A stretch of 8,707 nucleotides of DNA from Spirochaetales bacterium (lineage in GTDB: Bacteria; Spirochaetota; Spirochaetia; Treponematales; UBA12059), in the NCBI GenBank assembly GCA_004525355.1, contig SPCK01000067.1, forward strand, positions 1 through 8,707, given 5' to 3'. Positions 1-6,929 of the stretch are shown here, one piece after another. Position 1 is the stretch's first letter. The number at the start of each line of letters is the position of its first letter. The notes below the pieces were generated by a model. That model had not been told where the DNA came from. It ran no database searches and was given only the letters and a program-made list of their open reading frames with translations. The position numbers were made by a program, and so were the translations under genes.

Positions 1-2
1 CG

Positions 3-863
3 CGGCGACGATGGGTATGGGACGTGAACGTGCATGGTTCGCGAAACGTGTACGAGGCGGCGCTTGCCAACGGGATCGTCCGGTTCGTGGACGCTTCGAG
101 CATCAACGCCCTGGGCACGGCGTCGCATGGAGAACTACTGGACGAGGAATCCTCGGATCCATATCGTCCTGAAAACCCCGTGATTTTCCATACGCCCGAT
201 GAGGCGTTGCTCGCCGTCGACGATTCTCTGAGGGGCGATTATGACTTCCTGGAAGCCTCCAGGCTTACGTATTTTGATGCCAAATTGGCCGCGCGCGAGC
301 TTGGCCGCCGATACGAACGGGAACGCGGCCTCGCGCGGGTGACCGTCTATCCGGGAACCGCCGTGGGGCCGGGGGACGTGCACTACGCGATTTCCCAGCT
401 GGTCGATTCAGTCTGGGATGGCACGCTTCGCGTTACCTATCCGGGGCGTACGTCCTTCATGGACTCGGGGGACTTTGCCCGCGGCGTGCTGGCGGCACTT
501 GATCGTGGCAGGCCGGGACGCGGCTACATTCTCGCGGGCAGGAACGAGAACAACCTGTCCTACGCGGAATTCATGTCCCTTGTGGCTTTGGCTGCTGCAG
601 GGGAGAGTGGAAAAACACGACGGGACGGGCGGCCGATCGTCCTGCCTGCCTGGTTCGCTCCCGTCGCCTCCCGGATCATTGAATCGCTGGCACCGGGAGT
701 GGGCATCAGCTACGGTTTGGCCATCTCGGCTTGCCTGGGGCATGCGTTCTCGAGTGCCAGGGCTATCGCTGAGCTTGGCTACGATCCACGCACGCCCATG
801 TGCGAGTCCATCCTGGCATGCAGGCGATTCTCGGAGGCCGGACGCCGGCCGCCAGCCGATTGA
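3..863 (+). CDS. NAD-dependent epimerase/dehydratase (extended SDR), 5'-partial
   Basis: This is the C-terminal part of an extended short-chain dehydrogenase/reductase, the family of NAD(P)-dependent sugar epimerases, dihydroflavonol reductases and sterol dehydrogenases. The frame is open to the left edge, so the GTG at 24 is an internal valine. The Rossmann GxxGxxG motif must lie upstream of the window. Visible family marks, in order, are NVHGSRNVYEAA (NAD-domain helix), the catalytic serine in DASS (codons near 96-101), the YFDAK catalytic Tyr-x-x-x-Lys pair (Tyr codon 270, Lys codon 282), and VYPGTAVGPGD, which matches the RPGxVYGPGD-type loop. The C-terminal third (NENNLSYAEF, then a hydrophobic segment) resembles the substrate domain of this family. 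The substrate cannot be told from the sequence. The gene ends 2 bases from the stop of the convergent acyltransferase gene. Family is secure; exact reaction unknown. Confidence 0.88.
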   Translation, partial: RRRWVWDVNVHGSRNVYEAALANGIVRFVDASSINALGTASHGELLDEESSDPYRPENPVIFHTPDEALLAVDDSLRGDYDFLEASRLTYFDAKLAARELGRRYERERGLARVTVYPGTAVGPGDVHYAISQLVDSVWDGTLRVTYPGRTSFMDSGDFARGVLAALDRGRPGRGYILAGRNENNLSYAEFMSLVALAAAGESGKTRRDGRPIVLPAWFAPVASRIIESLAPGVGISYGLAISACLGHAFSSARAIAELGYDPRTPMCESILACRRFSEAGRRPPAD

Positions 864-865
864 CA

Positions 866-1615
866 CTACCAGGAAACGCGAATCGCTGTCCCTCCCCGTC
901 TTCTCGGACGGACGCTACCACCCCGCAATGCTTCCTCGGCAGCGAACCGTTCGCAGAACTCCCGCTCGTTTTCGTCGGCCAACGCGTCCAGCACGTCGGC
1001 CGCCTTCTTCAAATCATCGTAGCAGGCATCAGGAGGAAGCGACGAAAGGTCCACGGGTGGCAGGAAACGGATCCAGTAACGTGTATCCCTGAATGTGGTG
1101 TACGGGTATTCGATGCCGTTGATGCCCCTGAATCGCAGGTGGCGTATTCTATCCGGTTCGACATACAGGAAGACCGGAACGAGGGTAGCCCCGGTCATGC
1201 GGGCCAGCCGCAAGCCGCCGGTTCGCGGGCGTTCCCGGCTGCCCAGAGTGGAATCGCCTTCGTGCAGCGATATCAAAAGTGGCCAGCCCGCCTCGACTTC
1301 AGCGATGCAACGTCTGAACGCGGCGTTCGAGTCCGTCTTGTCCAACGGTACGAAACGCGCCCCGGCCAGGACATGCCGTATGACCGGAAAGGTAAACGCG
1401 CCGCGGTCCATCATGATTACAAAAGGCCTGGCAGCGATATGCATGAGCGCGACAACATCGAAGGTAGTGGAGTGGTTGAGAAGCAGGTAGACCCTGTGCT
1501 CCCCCTGCGCCGGCGGCAGGTTTTCACGGCCTTCAACGATCACCTCGGCGCGGGAACGCATCCATAGCGTGGAATAGGCGTGCAGTATGCCAAATGACAA
1601 GGCATGGGGCAACAT
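866..1615 (-). CDS. PlsC-type 1-acylglycerol-3-phosphate acyltransferase family protein
   Basis: This 249-residue protein belongs to the PlsC/LPLAT acyltransferases, which move an acyl chain from acyl-CoA or acyl-ACP to lysophosphatidic acid or a related acceptor at the membrane. It shows the HX4D catalytic motif in NHSTTFD (His48, Asp53), a block II segment around FPVIRHVLAGARFVPLDK (76-93), a block III equivalent HEGDS (118-122) with Glu119 where PlsC has FPEGTRS, and LVPVFLY (145-151) as block IV. I chose the ATG at 1615 because GGAGGAG lies 7 bases upstream. An in-frame ATG at 1669 would add 18 polar residues, has no such site, and would place the likely promoter partly inside the gene. 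Block III is off-consensus, so the acceptor could be lysophospholipid, ornithine lipid or another lipid. The basic tail (VRPRRRGG) may help membrane contact. It is convergent with the epimerase gene and divergent from uvrA. Confidence 0.85.
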   Translation of the reverse strand: MLPHALSFGILHAYSTLWMRSRAEVIVEGRENLPPAQGEHRVYLLLNHSTTFDVVALMHIAARPFVIMMDRGAFTFPVIRHVLAGARFVPLDKTDSNAAFRRCIAEVEAGWPLLISLHEGDSTLGSRERPRTGGLRLARMTGATLVPVFLYVEPDRIRHLRFRGINGIEYPYTTFRDTRYWIRFLPPVDLSSLPPDACYDDLKKAADVLDALADENEREFCERFAAEEALRGGSVRPRRRGGTAIRVSW

Positions 1616-1622
1616 GATCGCT

Positions 1623-1629
1623 CTCCTCC
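1623..1629 (-). promoter_or_regulatory. Shine-Dalgarno site of the acyltransferase gene
   Basis: Read on the - strand this is GGAGGAG, 7 bases before the ATG at 1615. It is the strongest ribosome binding site in the window and decides the start codon against the upstream in-frame ATG at 1669. Confidence 0.75.
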
Positions 1630-1653
1630 ATGTACGCTTTGGCGACTGGTTTG

Positions 1654-1698
1654 AGTCTTGATGAATCATCCCGATTAGTCAAGGTCCACGTTTTTTTT
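1654..1698 (-). promoter_or_regulatory. Candidate promoter of the acyltransferase gene with A-tract and palindrome
   Basis: On the - strand a run of eight A (1698-1691) precedes TTGACT (1682-1677), a good -35 element, followed 17 bases later by AAGACT (1659-1654), a poor -10 with three of six matches. The spacer holds a perfect odd-centred palindrome, GATGAATCATC (1660-1670), which could be an operator. The arrangement would give a 5' leader of about 30 bases ending in the GGAGGAG site. The -35 and A-tract are read directly; promoter activity and the operator role are inferred. Confidence 0.35.
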
Positions 1699-1785
1699 GC
1701 GGATTGGAACGGCGTGCCCGCCAGGCCAAACCGGTTGGAATGATCGCACCGACGCAACGAAAACCACTAAACATCCGTATAGGTA

Positions 1786-1800
1786 CTTGCACGTTTCAAG
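1786..1800. promoter_or_regulatory. Short dyad upstream of uvrA (CTTG-N7-CAAG)
   Basis: A four-base inverted repeat with a 7-base spacer lies 26 bases before the uvrA start, where a repressor could sit. It does not match the CTGT-N8-ACAG, GAAC-N4-GTTC or GTTC-N7-GTTC forms of LexA boxes. A dyad this short arises easily by chance, so this is only a place to look for SOS-type control. Confidence 0.12.
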
Positions 1801-1826
1801 CGGGCGGCGGTATGTTAATTGGCAAC

Positions 1827-4658
1827 ATGGATACGCTGGTAATAAAAGGTGCCCGGGAGCACAACCTCAAGAACATCGATATTGAGCTACCCAGGAACAA
1901 GCTGATCGTCATTTCCGGATTGTCTGGATCGGGCAAGAGTTCCCTGGCCTTCGATACCATCTTCGCTGAGGGCCAGCGCCGCTACGTCGAGTCCCTTTCG
2001 GCATACGCCAGGCAGTTCCTCGGGCAAATGAAGAAACCCGACGTGGATTATATCGAGGGATTGTCGCCGGCCATTTCAATAGAACAGAAGACCACGCACC
2101 GCAATCCGCGCTCCACCGTGGGTACGGTAACGGAGATTTACGATTATTATCGCCTGCTGTACGCGCGCATCGGAACGCCACATTGTCCCCAATGCGGTCG
2201 CGAAATCCGCGAACAGGGTATCGACCAGATACTGGACACCATTATGTCCTGGAAGTCCGGTATCAAGCTCCAGATCCTCGCGCCGGTCATCCGCGGCAAG
2301 AAGGGCGAGCACCAGAAAATCCTGGAGGATGCGCGCAAGCAGGGTTTCGTACGGGCTCGGGTCAATGGCGAAGCCCATTCGCTCGACGAGGAATTCGCGC
2401 TGGACAAGCAGAAGAAGCACTCGATAGATATCGTGGTGGACCGGATCAAGCTGAGCGAAGACGGCCGGCGTCGACTTGCCGATGGCGTGGAGACCGCGCT
2501 TCGGATTGCGGAAGGGCTGGTAATAGTACTCAAGGACGAGGGGCAGGGGGAGACTGAAGAGTTTTTCAGCCAGCGAGGCGCCTGCCCGGAGTGCAACATC
2601 AGCCTGCCTGAGCTCGAGCCGCGCATATTCAGCTTCAACAGTCCCCACGGCGCCTGCCCCTCCTGTACCGGCCTGGGCGTAAGTCTCGAGTTCGACCCCG
2701 ACCTTGTGATACCGGACAGGGACCTGTCGTTCAACGAGGGCGGCTGTATCCCCTACAACCCCGACGCGGCGTGGTACCGCTCCCGCTTCGAAGCGCTGGC
2801 GCGGCATTACAGGTTCAGCCTTGACACCCCGTTCAAAAATTTGCCTGCAAAGGTCATGAAGGTTATCCTGCATGGCGGCGACGAGGCCATCAGGGTACGC
2901 TACGACAACGCCAAGGGCACGGGACACTTCGAGTATGAGTCGGTCTTTCCAGGCATTCTCGCGGAGCTCAAGCGCCGCTATCTGGAAACGTCCAGCGACG
3001 GCATCAAGGATTGGCTTGAAAAATTCATGAGCGAGAAGCTCTGCGAGGCCTGCGGCGGAAGGCGCCTGCGGCCGGAAACCCTCGCGGTGACCCTGGGCGG
3101 AACGCACATACATGCCCTGACAGTCAAGTCCGTGGAGGAATCGATCCGCTTCTTCGACGAGCTTCCCCTCAATGATACCCAGAAACAGATCAGCAAGCAG
3201 GTACTCAAGGAGATTGTGGCCCGTCTCAAATTCCTGCGTAACGTCGGCCTTGAATACCTGACGCTGGAACGCAAGGCAGGGACGCTGTCCGGCGGCGAGG
3301 CCCAGCGCATCAGGCTGGCGACGCAGATCGGCTCAAGCCTGGTCGGCGTCCTGTATATCCTTGACGAGCCATCCATCGGGCTCCACCAGCGCGATAACCA
3401 GCGCCTTATCGACACGCTGCTGTACCTGCGCGACCTGGGCAATACCCTCATCGTTGTCGAGCACGACGAGCAGACCCTGCGGACAGCCGACTGGATCGTC
3501 GATCTCGGGCCGGGCGCCGGCGTGCACGGCGGTCATGTCGTGGCTGCTGGAACCCCGGCAGACGTAATGAAAAGCAGGAAGAGCCTGACCGGGCGCTACC
3601 TGGCCGGCGACCTGTCGATTGAGGTTCCCCAGAATCGCCGACCGGGCAACGGTAACTCAATTACCATTCACGGGTGCAGGCAGCACAATCTCAAGAATAT
3701 CGACGTAAGCATAAAACTCGGTGGCTTTACGTGCATCACCGGCGTCTCTGGATCGGGCAAGAGTACTCTGTTGACCGACCTACTGTATCCGGTCATTTCC
3801 AATCGCGTGATGAGGACCAACTGGCGCGAGGGTGACTATAGCGATATCGAGGGCCTGGACGCAATCGATAAAATCATCAATATCGACCAGAGCCCCATCG
3901 GGCGCACGCCGCGATCCAATCCGGCGACCTACGTGGGGGTGTTTACGCCGATACGCGACCTGTTCGCGGGTCTGCCCGAGTCCAGGGCCAGGGGCTACAA
4001 ACCGGGGCGCTTCAGCTTCAATGTACGGGGCGGCCGCTGTGAACAGTGCCAGGGCGATGGCACCATCAAGATCGAGATGCAATTCCTGCCCGACGTGTTC
4101 ATCACCTGTGATGTCTGTCACGGCAAGCGATTCAACAATGAGACCCTGGACGTACGTTTCAAGGGCAAGAACATAGCCGACATCCTGGACATGACCATAG
4201 AAGAGGCCGCCGTCTTCTTCGACAAGGTGCCGCAGATCGCGCACCGGATGAATACGCTCTTGTCCGTGGGTCTTGGGTACATCAAGCTCGGGCAGTCGGC
4301 CCTGACGCTTTCGGGAGGAGAGGCCCAACGCGTCAAGCTGGCCTTCGAGCTGGCCAAGCGGGCGACCGGCAGGACGCTCTACTTCATGGACGAGCCGACC
4401 ACGGGCCTGCACTTCGCTGACGTCAAGCAGCTCATGGAGACTATTCAGCAGCTGGTGGATACGGGCAACTCGGTGGTGATGATCGAGCACAACCTGGATG
4501 TCATCAAGCAGGCCGACTGGATACTGGACCTGGGGCCCGAGGGCGGTACGCGCGGTGGTACCATCATGGCGCAGGGCAGGCCCGAGGATGTCGCCAAGGT
4601 CAAAGGATCCTGGACCGGCAAGTATCTGAAGGGTATGCTTCGGAAAAGTGCCCAATAA
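1827..4658 (+). CDS. uvrA: Excinuclease ABC subunit UvrA
   Basis: UvrA is the damage-sensing ATPase of nucleotide excision repair. Its dimer scans DNA with UvrB in the cytoplasm and loads UvrB at lesions. The protein is 943 residues from this start, close to the usual 940. It has Walker A GLSGSGKS (31-38), a first zinc module CPEC/CPSC (Cys 253, 256, 277, 280), the CEACGGRRL segment, signature [11 protein letters not shown] (from 487) and Walker [13 protein letters not shown]. The second half has Walker A GVSGSGKS (639-646), zinc module CEQC/CDVC (738, 741, 761, 764), signature [11 protein letters not shown] (from 828) and [11 protein letters not shown]. All catalytic motifs are intact. The ATG at 1827 gives [13 protein letters not shown], which lines up with the normal UvrA N-terminus. 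An in-frame ATG at 1812 would add five residues; neither has a clear ribosome binding site. It is divergent from the acyltransferase gene and convergent with the GNAT-RimK gene 30 bases away. No recognisable LexA box was found. Confidence 0.98.
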   Translation: MDTLVIKGAREHNLKNIDIELPRNKLIVISGLSGSGKSSLAFDTIFAEGQRRYVESLSAYARQFLGQMKKPDVDYIEGLSPAISIEQKTTHRNPRSTVGTVTEIYDYYRLLYARIGTPHCPQCGREIREQGIDQILDTIMSWKSGIKLQILAPVIRGKKGEHQKILEDARKQGFVRARVNGEAHSLDEEFALDKQKKHSIDIVVDRIKLSEDGRRRLADGVETALRIAEGLVIVLKDEGQGETEEFFSQRGACPECNISLPELEPRIFSFNSPHGACPSCTGLGVSLEFDPDLVIPDRDLSFNEGGCIPYNPDAAWYRSRFEALARHYRFSLDTPFKNLPAKVMKVILHGGDEAIRVRYDNAKGTGHFEYESVFPGILAELKRRYLETSSDGIKDWLEKFMSEKLCEACGGRRLRPETLAVTLGGTHIHALTVKSVEESIRFFDELPLNDTQKQISKQVLKEIVARLKFLRNVGLEYLTLERKAGTLSGGEAQRIRLATQIGSSLVGVLYILDEPSIGLHQRDNQRLIDTLLYLRDLGNTLIVVEHDEQTLRTADWIVDLGPGAGVHGGHVVAAGTPADVMKSRKSLTGRYLAGDLSIEVPQNRRPGNGNSITIHGCRQHNLKNIDVSIKLGGFTCITGVSGSGKSTLLTDLLYPVISNRVMRTNWREGDYSDIEGLDAIDKIINIDQSPIGRTPRSNPATYVGVFTPIRDLFAGLPESRARGYKPGRFSFNVRGGRCEQCQGDGTIKIEMQFLPDVFITCDVCHGKRFNNETLDVRFKGKNIADILDMTIEEAAVFFDKVPQIAHRMNTLLSVGLGYIKLGQSALTLSGGEAQRVKLAFELAKRATGRTLYFMDEPTTGLHFADVKQLMETIQQLVDTGNSVVMIEHNLDVIKQADWILDLGPEGGTRGGTIMAQGRPEDVAKVKGSWTGKYLKGMLRKSAQ

Positions 4659-4688
4659 TCCCGACACTTTGCCGTGCGGCTCGAATAT

Positions 4689-6614
4689 CTATTGAGAAAT
4701 AATGCGTATGGTTTCTCTTTCACATTCCAGCCTATTGTAGAATGACCTCATCACTTGAAGGTAAAGTTGATCGCCTAAAACAGCATCTTCGATGCCATGA
4801 TCCAGATTTGGGTTGTCATTGACTTCAATTACATAGACTTCCCCGTTGATTTCTTTCAAATCAACGCCATAGAGGCCGCTTCCGATCTTATTGGCTGCTT
4901 TGAGTGCAGTCTTCAAAACCATTGCCGGTACTTTTTCAATGGGTAGCGTCTCGGTATCTCCTTCAGCCTCCTGAGAATTACTGGTATCCCAATTGTAGAT
5001 TTGCCAGTGATTTTTTGCCATATAATATTTACAGGCATAAAAAGGTTTTTGATCAAGAATTCCGATCCGCCAATCGAATGAAGAAGGCAAGAATTCCTGC
5101 GCGATGACGATTTCCGATTCTTTGTACAATTCATTCAGTATCTCAAGGCATTCTGCCTCGTCTGCAACCTTGTGCACACCCAATGAAAATGCGCTGTCGG
5201 GTTGTTTGAGAATCAGTGGATACTGCACGGATTTCAATTTGGCCCTGTAATCGGTCTTCTGACTGAACGGCCATGTTTTTGGGATGCGTACTTCTGCTGC
5301 TTGCAGCGCTTCAAATAAATACAGCTTGTTGGAACACCTGAGAATTGACCACGGGTCATCAATGACGATGAGTCCTTCAGAATAGGCATAGCGCGCAAAA
5401 TCATACGTATAATCGTTGACATTGGTCGTTACCCGAATAAACAAAGCGTCAAACTCCGGTATACGTAGATAGTCTTTTTTCTTGATCATTTCCACATGGA
5501 AACCCAGGGATTCTGCGGCCAGCCTGAATTTGCCCAGGGCGATTTTATTGGATGGCGGGTTCGCTTCCTGATCGTCCACCAGAATAGCCAGATCATATTT
5601 ATAGCGATTCAAAGAACCACGGGTAAATCTTTTTTGTGAAAAATAGGTCATGGCGTGTATTTTGAATTTCTCAAGATCGGGGCGGTTGTTCAAGTCTATG
5701 GTTGTCACCTTATGCAATTCCCAGACATGCTTCTTGACAAAACAGTAGCGAATCAAGGGTGCTTCATAGAGCGTGTTCAGCGATTTGACCAGATTCGAAA
5801 AACGTCTCTCTATGCAAAAGCCGAAATAGCTCTCAATCGCCAGATTCTTTACCGGCTCTTCCTGCAGTGTCTCCTGAATCTGGCCGAATACTTCCTCTCC
5901 AATGCTTTTTATGATCACCGCATTCTTGAAGTCTCGAAGGCTCGTTGCATTGGGATACACGGCATGGTTCCTCGCAAGGGCGAGTAGTGAAACGTAGTAG
6001 CCTACAGTCTGGTAGCTCAAGCTGCTGCACAGGTTGAAGATGCGTATATTCCTCATCTTCTGGTAACTGCCATCTTCAATATACTGGTTGGCGCGAATTT
6101 GAGTGATGTCCGGGATCTCATTGAAAAAGTCGGTATCAAAATCAGTTACAACAATGTTGCGTGTATTTTCCTGCTCTTCAAAATCAAGGGCCATCCTGAA
6201 CGCATCTTCGTTTTTTGCATAAAAATCCACGAGTACCTGAATGGTTTCAAAGCCGTATTTCTCATACCAATGAATCAACTTGGTATTATGCATATCAGCT
6301 TCAAGCGTGAGCGTCCCGATCCCCATTTCCTTGGCGACCATTACGGCATGGTCGATCAATTTGGTGCCTATGCCTTGTTGGGCACAGGATTCGAGCACTG
6401 CCAGGGAATAGATACGCATATGTTTCTTGTGAGGCATCAAGATAATTGCCCCGCAATTCTCTCCATGCTCGACGGCAATGGAAACCTTTTGGTGGGAGCT
6501 CAACACACTGTTTCTCAATGATTGTCTCGTTGCCTGGCGATGCTTGACAAAACTGACTTGCTCCAATTGTTCAAGAAACTCCAGATCTTCCAGCCGTGCA
6601 TCTACAATTTCCAA
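4689..6614 (-). CDS. GNAT acetyltransferase - RLAN - RimK-like ATP-grasp ligase fusion protein
   Basis: This 641-residue protein has three parts. Residues 1 to about 150 form a GNAT acyltransferase domain, with the loop QQGIGT (79-84) inside RIYSLAVLESCAQQGIGTKL and the WYEKYGF motif (116-122) typical of the GNAT C-terminal strand. Residues about 153-310 resemble the RimK-like ATP-grasp N-terminal (RLAN) domain, with RIFNLCSSLSYQTVGYYVSL (191-210). Residues about 337-625 form a RimK-type ATP-grasp: Lys430, Lys470 in ILKQPDS, the hinge region QEFLP (506-510), DWRIG (514-518), Asp585 in GVDL, and metal residues Glu597, Asn599 and Asn601 in EVNDNPN. ATP-grasp ligases activate a carboxylate as acyl-phosphate and join it to an amine. 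The substrate is unknown. A similar GNAT/ATP-grasp layout occurs in N-acetylglutaminylglutamine synthetase, so an acylated dipeptide or a protein tail is plausible. The TTG start is the only usable one after the upstream in-frame stop and has GGGGGA 5 bases before it. No partner gene adjoins it, and its base composition is poorer in G+C than its neighbours. Confidence 0.9.
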   Translation of the reverse strand: MEIVDARLEDLEFLEQLEQVSFVKHRQATRQSLRNSVLSSHQKVSIAVEHGENCGAIILMPHKKHMRIYSLAVLESCAQQGIGTKLIDHAVMVAKEMGIGTLTLEADMHNTKLIHWYEKYGFETIQVLVDFYAKNEDAFRMALDFEEQENTRNIVVTDFDTDFFNEIPDITQIRANQYIEDGSYQKMRNIRIFNLCSSLSYQTVGYYVSLLALARNHAVYPNATSLRDFKNAVIIKSIGEEVFGQIQETLQEEPVKNLAIESYFGFCIERRFSNLVKSLNTLYEAPLIRYCFVKKHVWELHKVTTIDLNNRPDLEKFKIHAMTYFSQKRFTRGSLNRYKYDLAILVDDQEANPPSNKIALGKFRLAAESLGFHVEMIKKKDYLRIPEFDALFIRVTTNVNDYTYDFARYAYSEGLIVIDDPWSILRCSNKLYLFEALQAAEVRIPKTWPFSQKTDYRAKLKSVQYPLILKQPDSAFSLGVHKVADEAECLEILNELYKESEIVIAQEFLPSSFDWRIGILDQKPFYACKYYMAKNHWQIYNWDTSNSQEAEGDTETLPIEKVPAMVLKTALKAANKIGSGLYGVDLKEINGEVYVIEVNDNPNLDHGIEDAVLGDQLYLQVMRSFYNRLECERETIRIISQ

Positions 6615-6619
6615 AACGA

Positions 6620-6625
6620 TCCCCC
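6620..6625 (-). promoter_or_regulatory. Ribosome binding site supporting the TTG start of the GNAT-RimK gene
   Basis: Read on the - strand GGGGGA lies 5 bases before the TTG at 6614. The frame is closed by TGA at 6635-6633, and no ATG or GTG lies between that stop and the TTG in this frame, so this site supports the non-ATG start. Confidence 0.5.
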
Positions 6626-6715
6626 ATTCATATCAAGCGCGAAGGAAAGAACCTTGAAAGCAGCCGTTTGATGTGGCTATGCCACCACTCTTCAGAAGTA
6701 TTGTCAATAGCGCCA

Positions 6716-6721
6716 ATTATA
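6716..6721 (-). promoter_or_regulatory. Candidate -10 box of the GNAT-RimK gene
   Basis: A perfect TATAAT on the - strand sits about 100 bases before the TTG start in A+T-rich DNA. The nearest -35-like hexamer, TTGCCA (6747-6742), is 20 bases away, longer than ideal. A second possibility downstream is TTGACA (6707-6702) with TGGCAT 17 bases later (6684-6679). The last overlaps a short hairpin, GTGGC-TAT-GCCAC on the + strand (6673-6685). I cannot decide between them. Confidence 0.3.
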
Positions 6722-6765
6722 AAAATCGGTTACTTTGAAATTGGCAATGCAATTGCTCGCGGTTC

Positions 6766-6795
6766 TTGACATATAAAGGAACCGCTACGCAGATA
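6766..6795 (+). promoter_or_regulatory. Candidate promoter of the lptD-like gene
   Basis: TTGACA at 6766-6771 is a perfect -35 hexamer. The region 17-18 bases on has only a weak -10 (CAGATA, 6790-6795). If used, the transcript would begin near 6800, with a leader of roughly 130 bases. That start would cut off the first ACCGC arm described in the leader entry. The -35 is read directly; its use is uncertain. Confidence 0.2.
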
Positions 6796-6900
6796 GCGCA
6801 TCTTGAAAGAGCCTCAATAGCGGTATCCGTACATTCATCTGTTCCTTTAAAATGAATCAACAAAGGATTTCCAGCCTGAATATCGGCGGTGCTTTACCGC
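6778..6900 (+). promoter_or_regulatory. Possible structured leader of lptD with exchangeable stems
   Basis: ACCGCTA (6781-6787) is perfectly complementary to TAGCGGT (6818-6824). The stem extends by GGA (6778-6780) with TCC (6826-6828) around one bulged A, and encloses a 30-base loop that holds a small AGAT-AGCGC-ATCT hairpin (6791-6803). Downstream, GCGGT (6886-6890) and ACCGC (6896-6900) form a second hairpin with a GCTTT loop. Because both stems use the same ACCGC/GCGGT pair, each arm can also pair across the two hairpins, as in switching leaders. There is no U-run after either stem, so a transcription terminator is unlikely. The repeats are read directly; an RNA role is inferred. Confidence 0.25.
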
Positions 6901-6929
6901 ACGTTGCTTTCCGGGTATCATGACGTCGT

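Larger units (their letters stand above)
6615..6929. other. Divergent intergenic region between the GNAT-RimK gene and the lptD-like gene
   Basis: This 315-base stretch carries no convincing gene. The left half is A+T-rich and holds the candidate promoters of the GNAT-RimK gene. It has a short hairpin (6673-6685), an 8-base palindrome GCAATTGC (6749-6756) that overlaps a GCAAT-GCA-ATTGC dyad (6744-6756), and a 9-base direct repeat TCAATAGCG at 6704-6712 and 6814-6822. On the + strand TTGACA (6766-6771) is a possible -35 for lptD, followed by a structured leader (6778-6900). A 23-codon reading frame (6852-6923) ends 6 bases before the lptD start and in the same frame. No tRNA, terminator with a U-run or transposon end was seen. 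Confidence 0.6.

Noticed and set aside
800..1567. A 255-codon open frame on the + strand across the epimerase end and the acyltransferase gene
   Set aside because: It runs opposite the acyltransferase, whose HX4D and other motifs and strong ribosome binding site are convincing.
1616..1669. Longer acyltransferase starting at the ATG at 1669
   Set aside because: The GGAGGAG site fits the ATG at 1615, and the extra 18 residues are polar and unlike the family N-terminus.
1691..1698. Run of eight T as a terminator on the + strand
   Set aside because: No stable hairpin precedes it on the + strand; read on the other strand it fits better as an A-tract upstream of the acyltransferase promoter.
1704..1826. 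Longer UvrA starting at a TTG at 1704 or the ATG at 1812
   Set aside because: The added residues do not belong to UvrA; the ATG at 1827 matches the normal N-terminus and length. The ATG at 1812 cannot be fully excluded.
2076..3113. A 345-codon open frame on the - strand opposite uvrA
   Set aside because: It is a shadow of uvrA, which is a complete, fully conserved gene here; the antisense product shows no family features.
3780..4667. A 295-codon open frame on the - strand opposite the end of uvrA
   Set aside because: Same reason: it mirrors the codons of the second UvrA ATPase half and has no start signals.
4671..4680. GCCGTGCGGC as a terminator between uvrA and the GNAT-RimK gene
   Set aside because: The loop would be only 2 bases for a 4-base stem, and no U-run follows on either strand.
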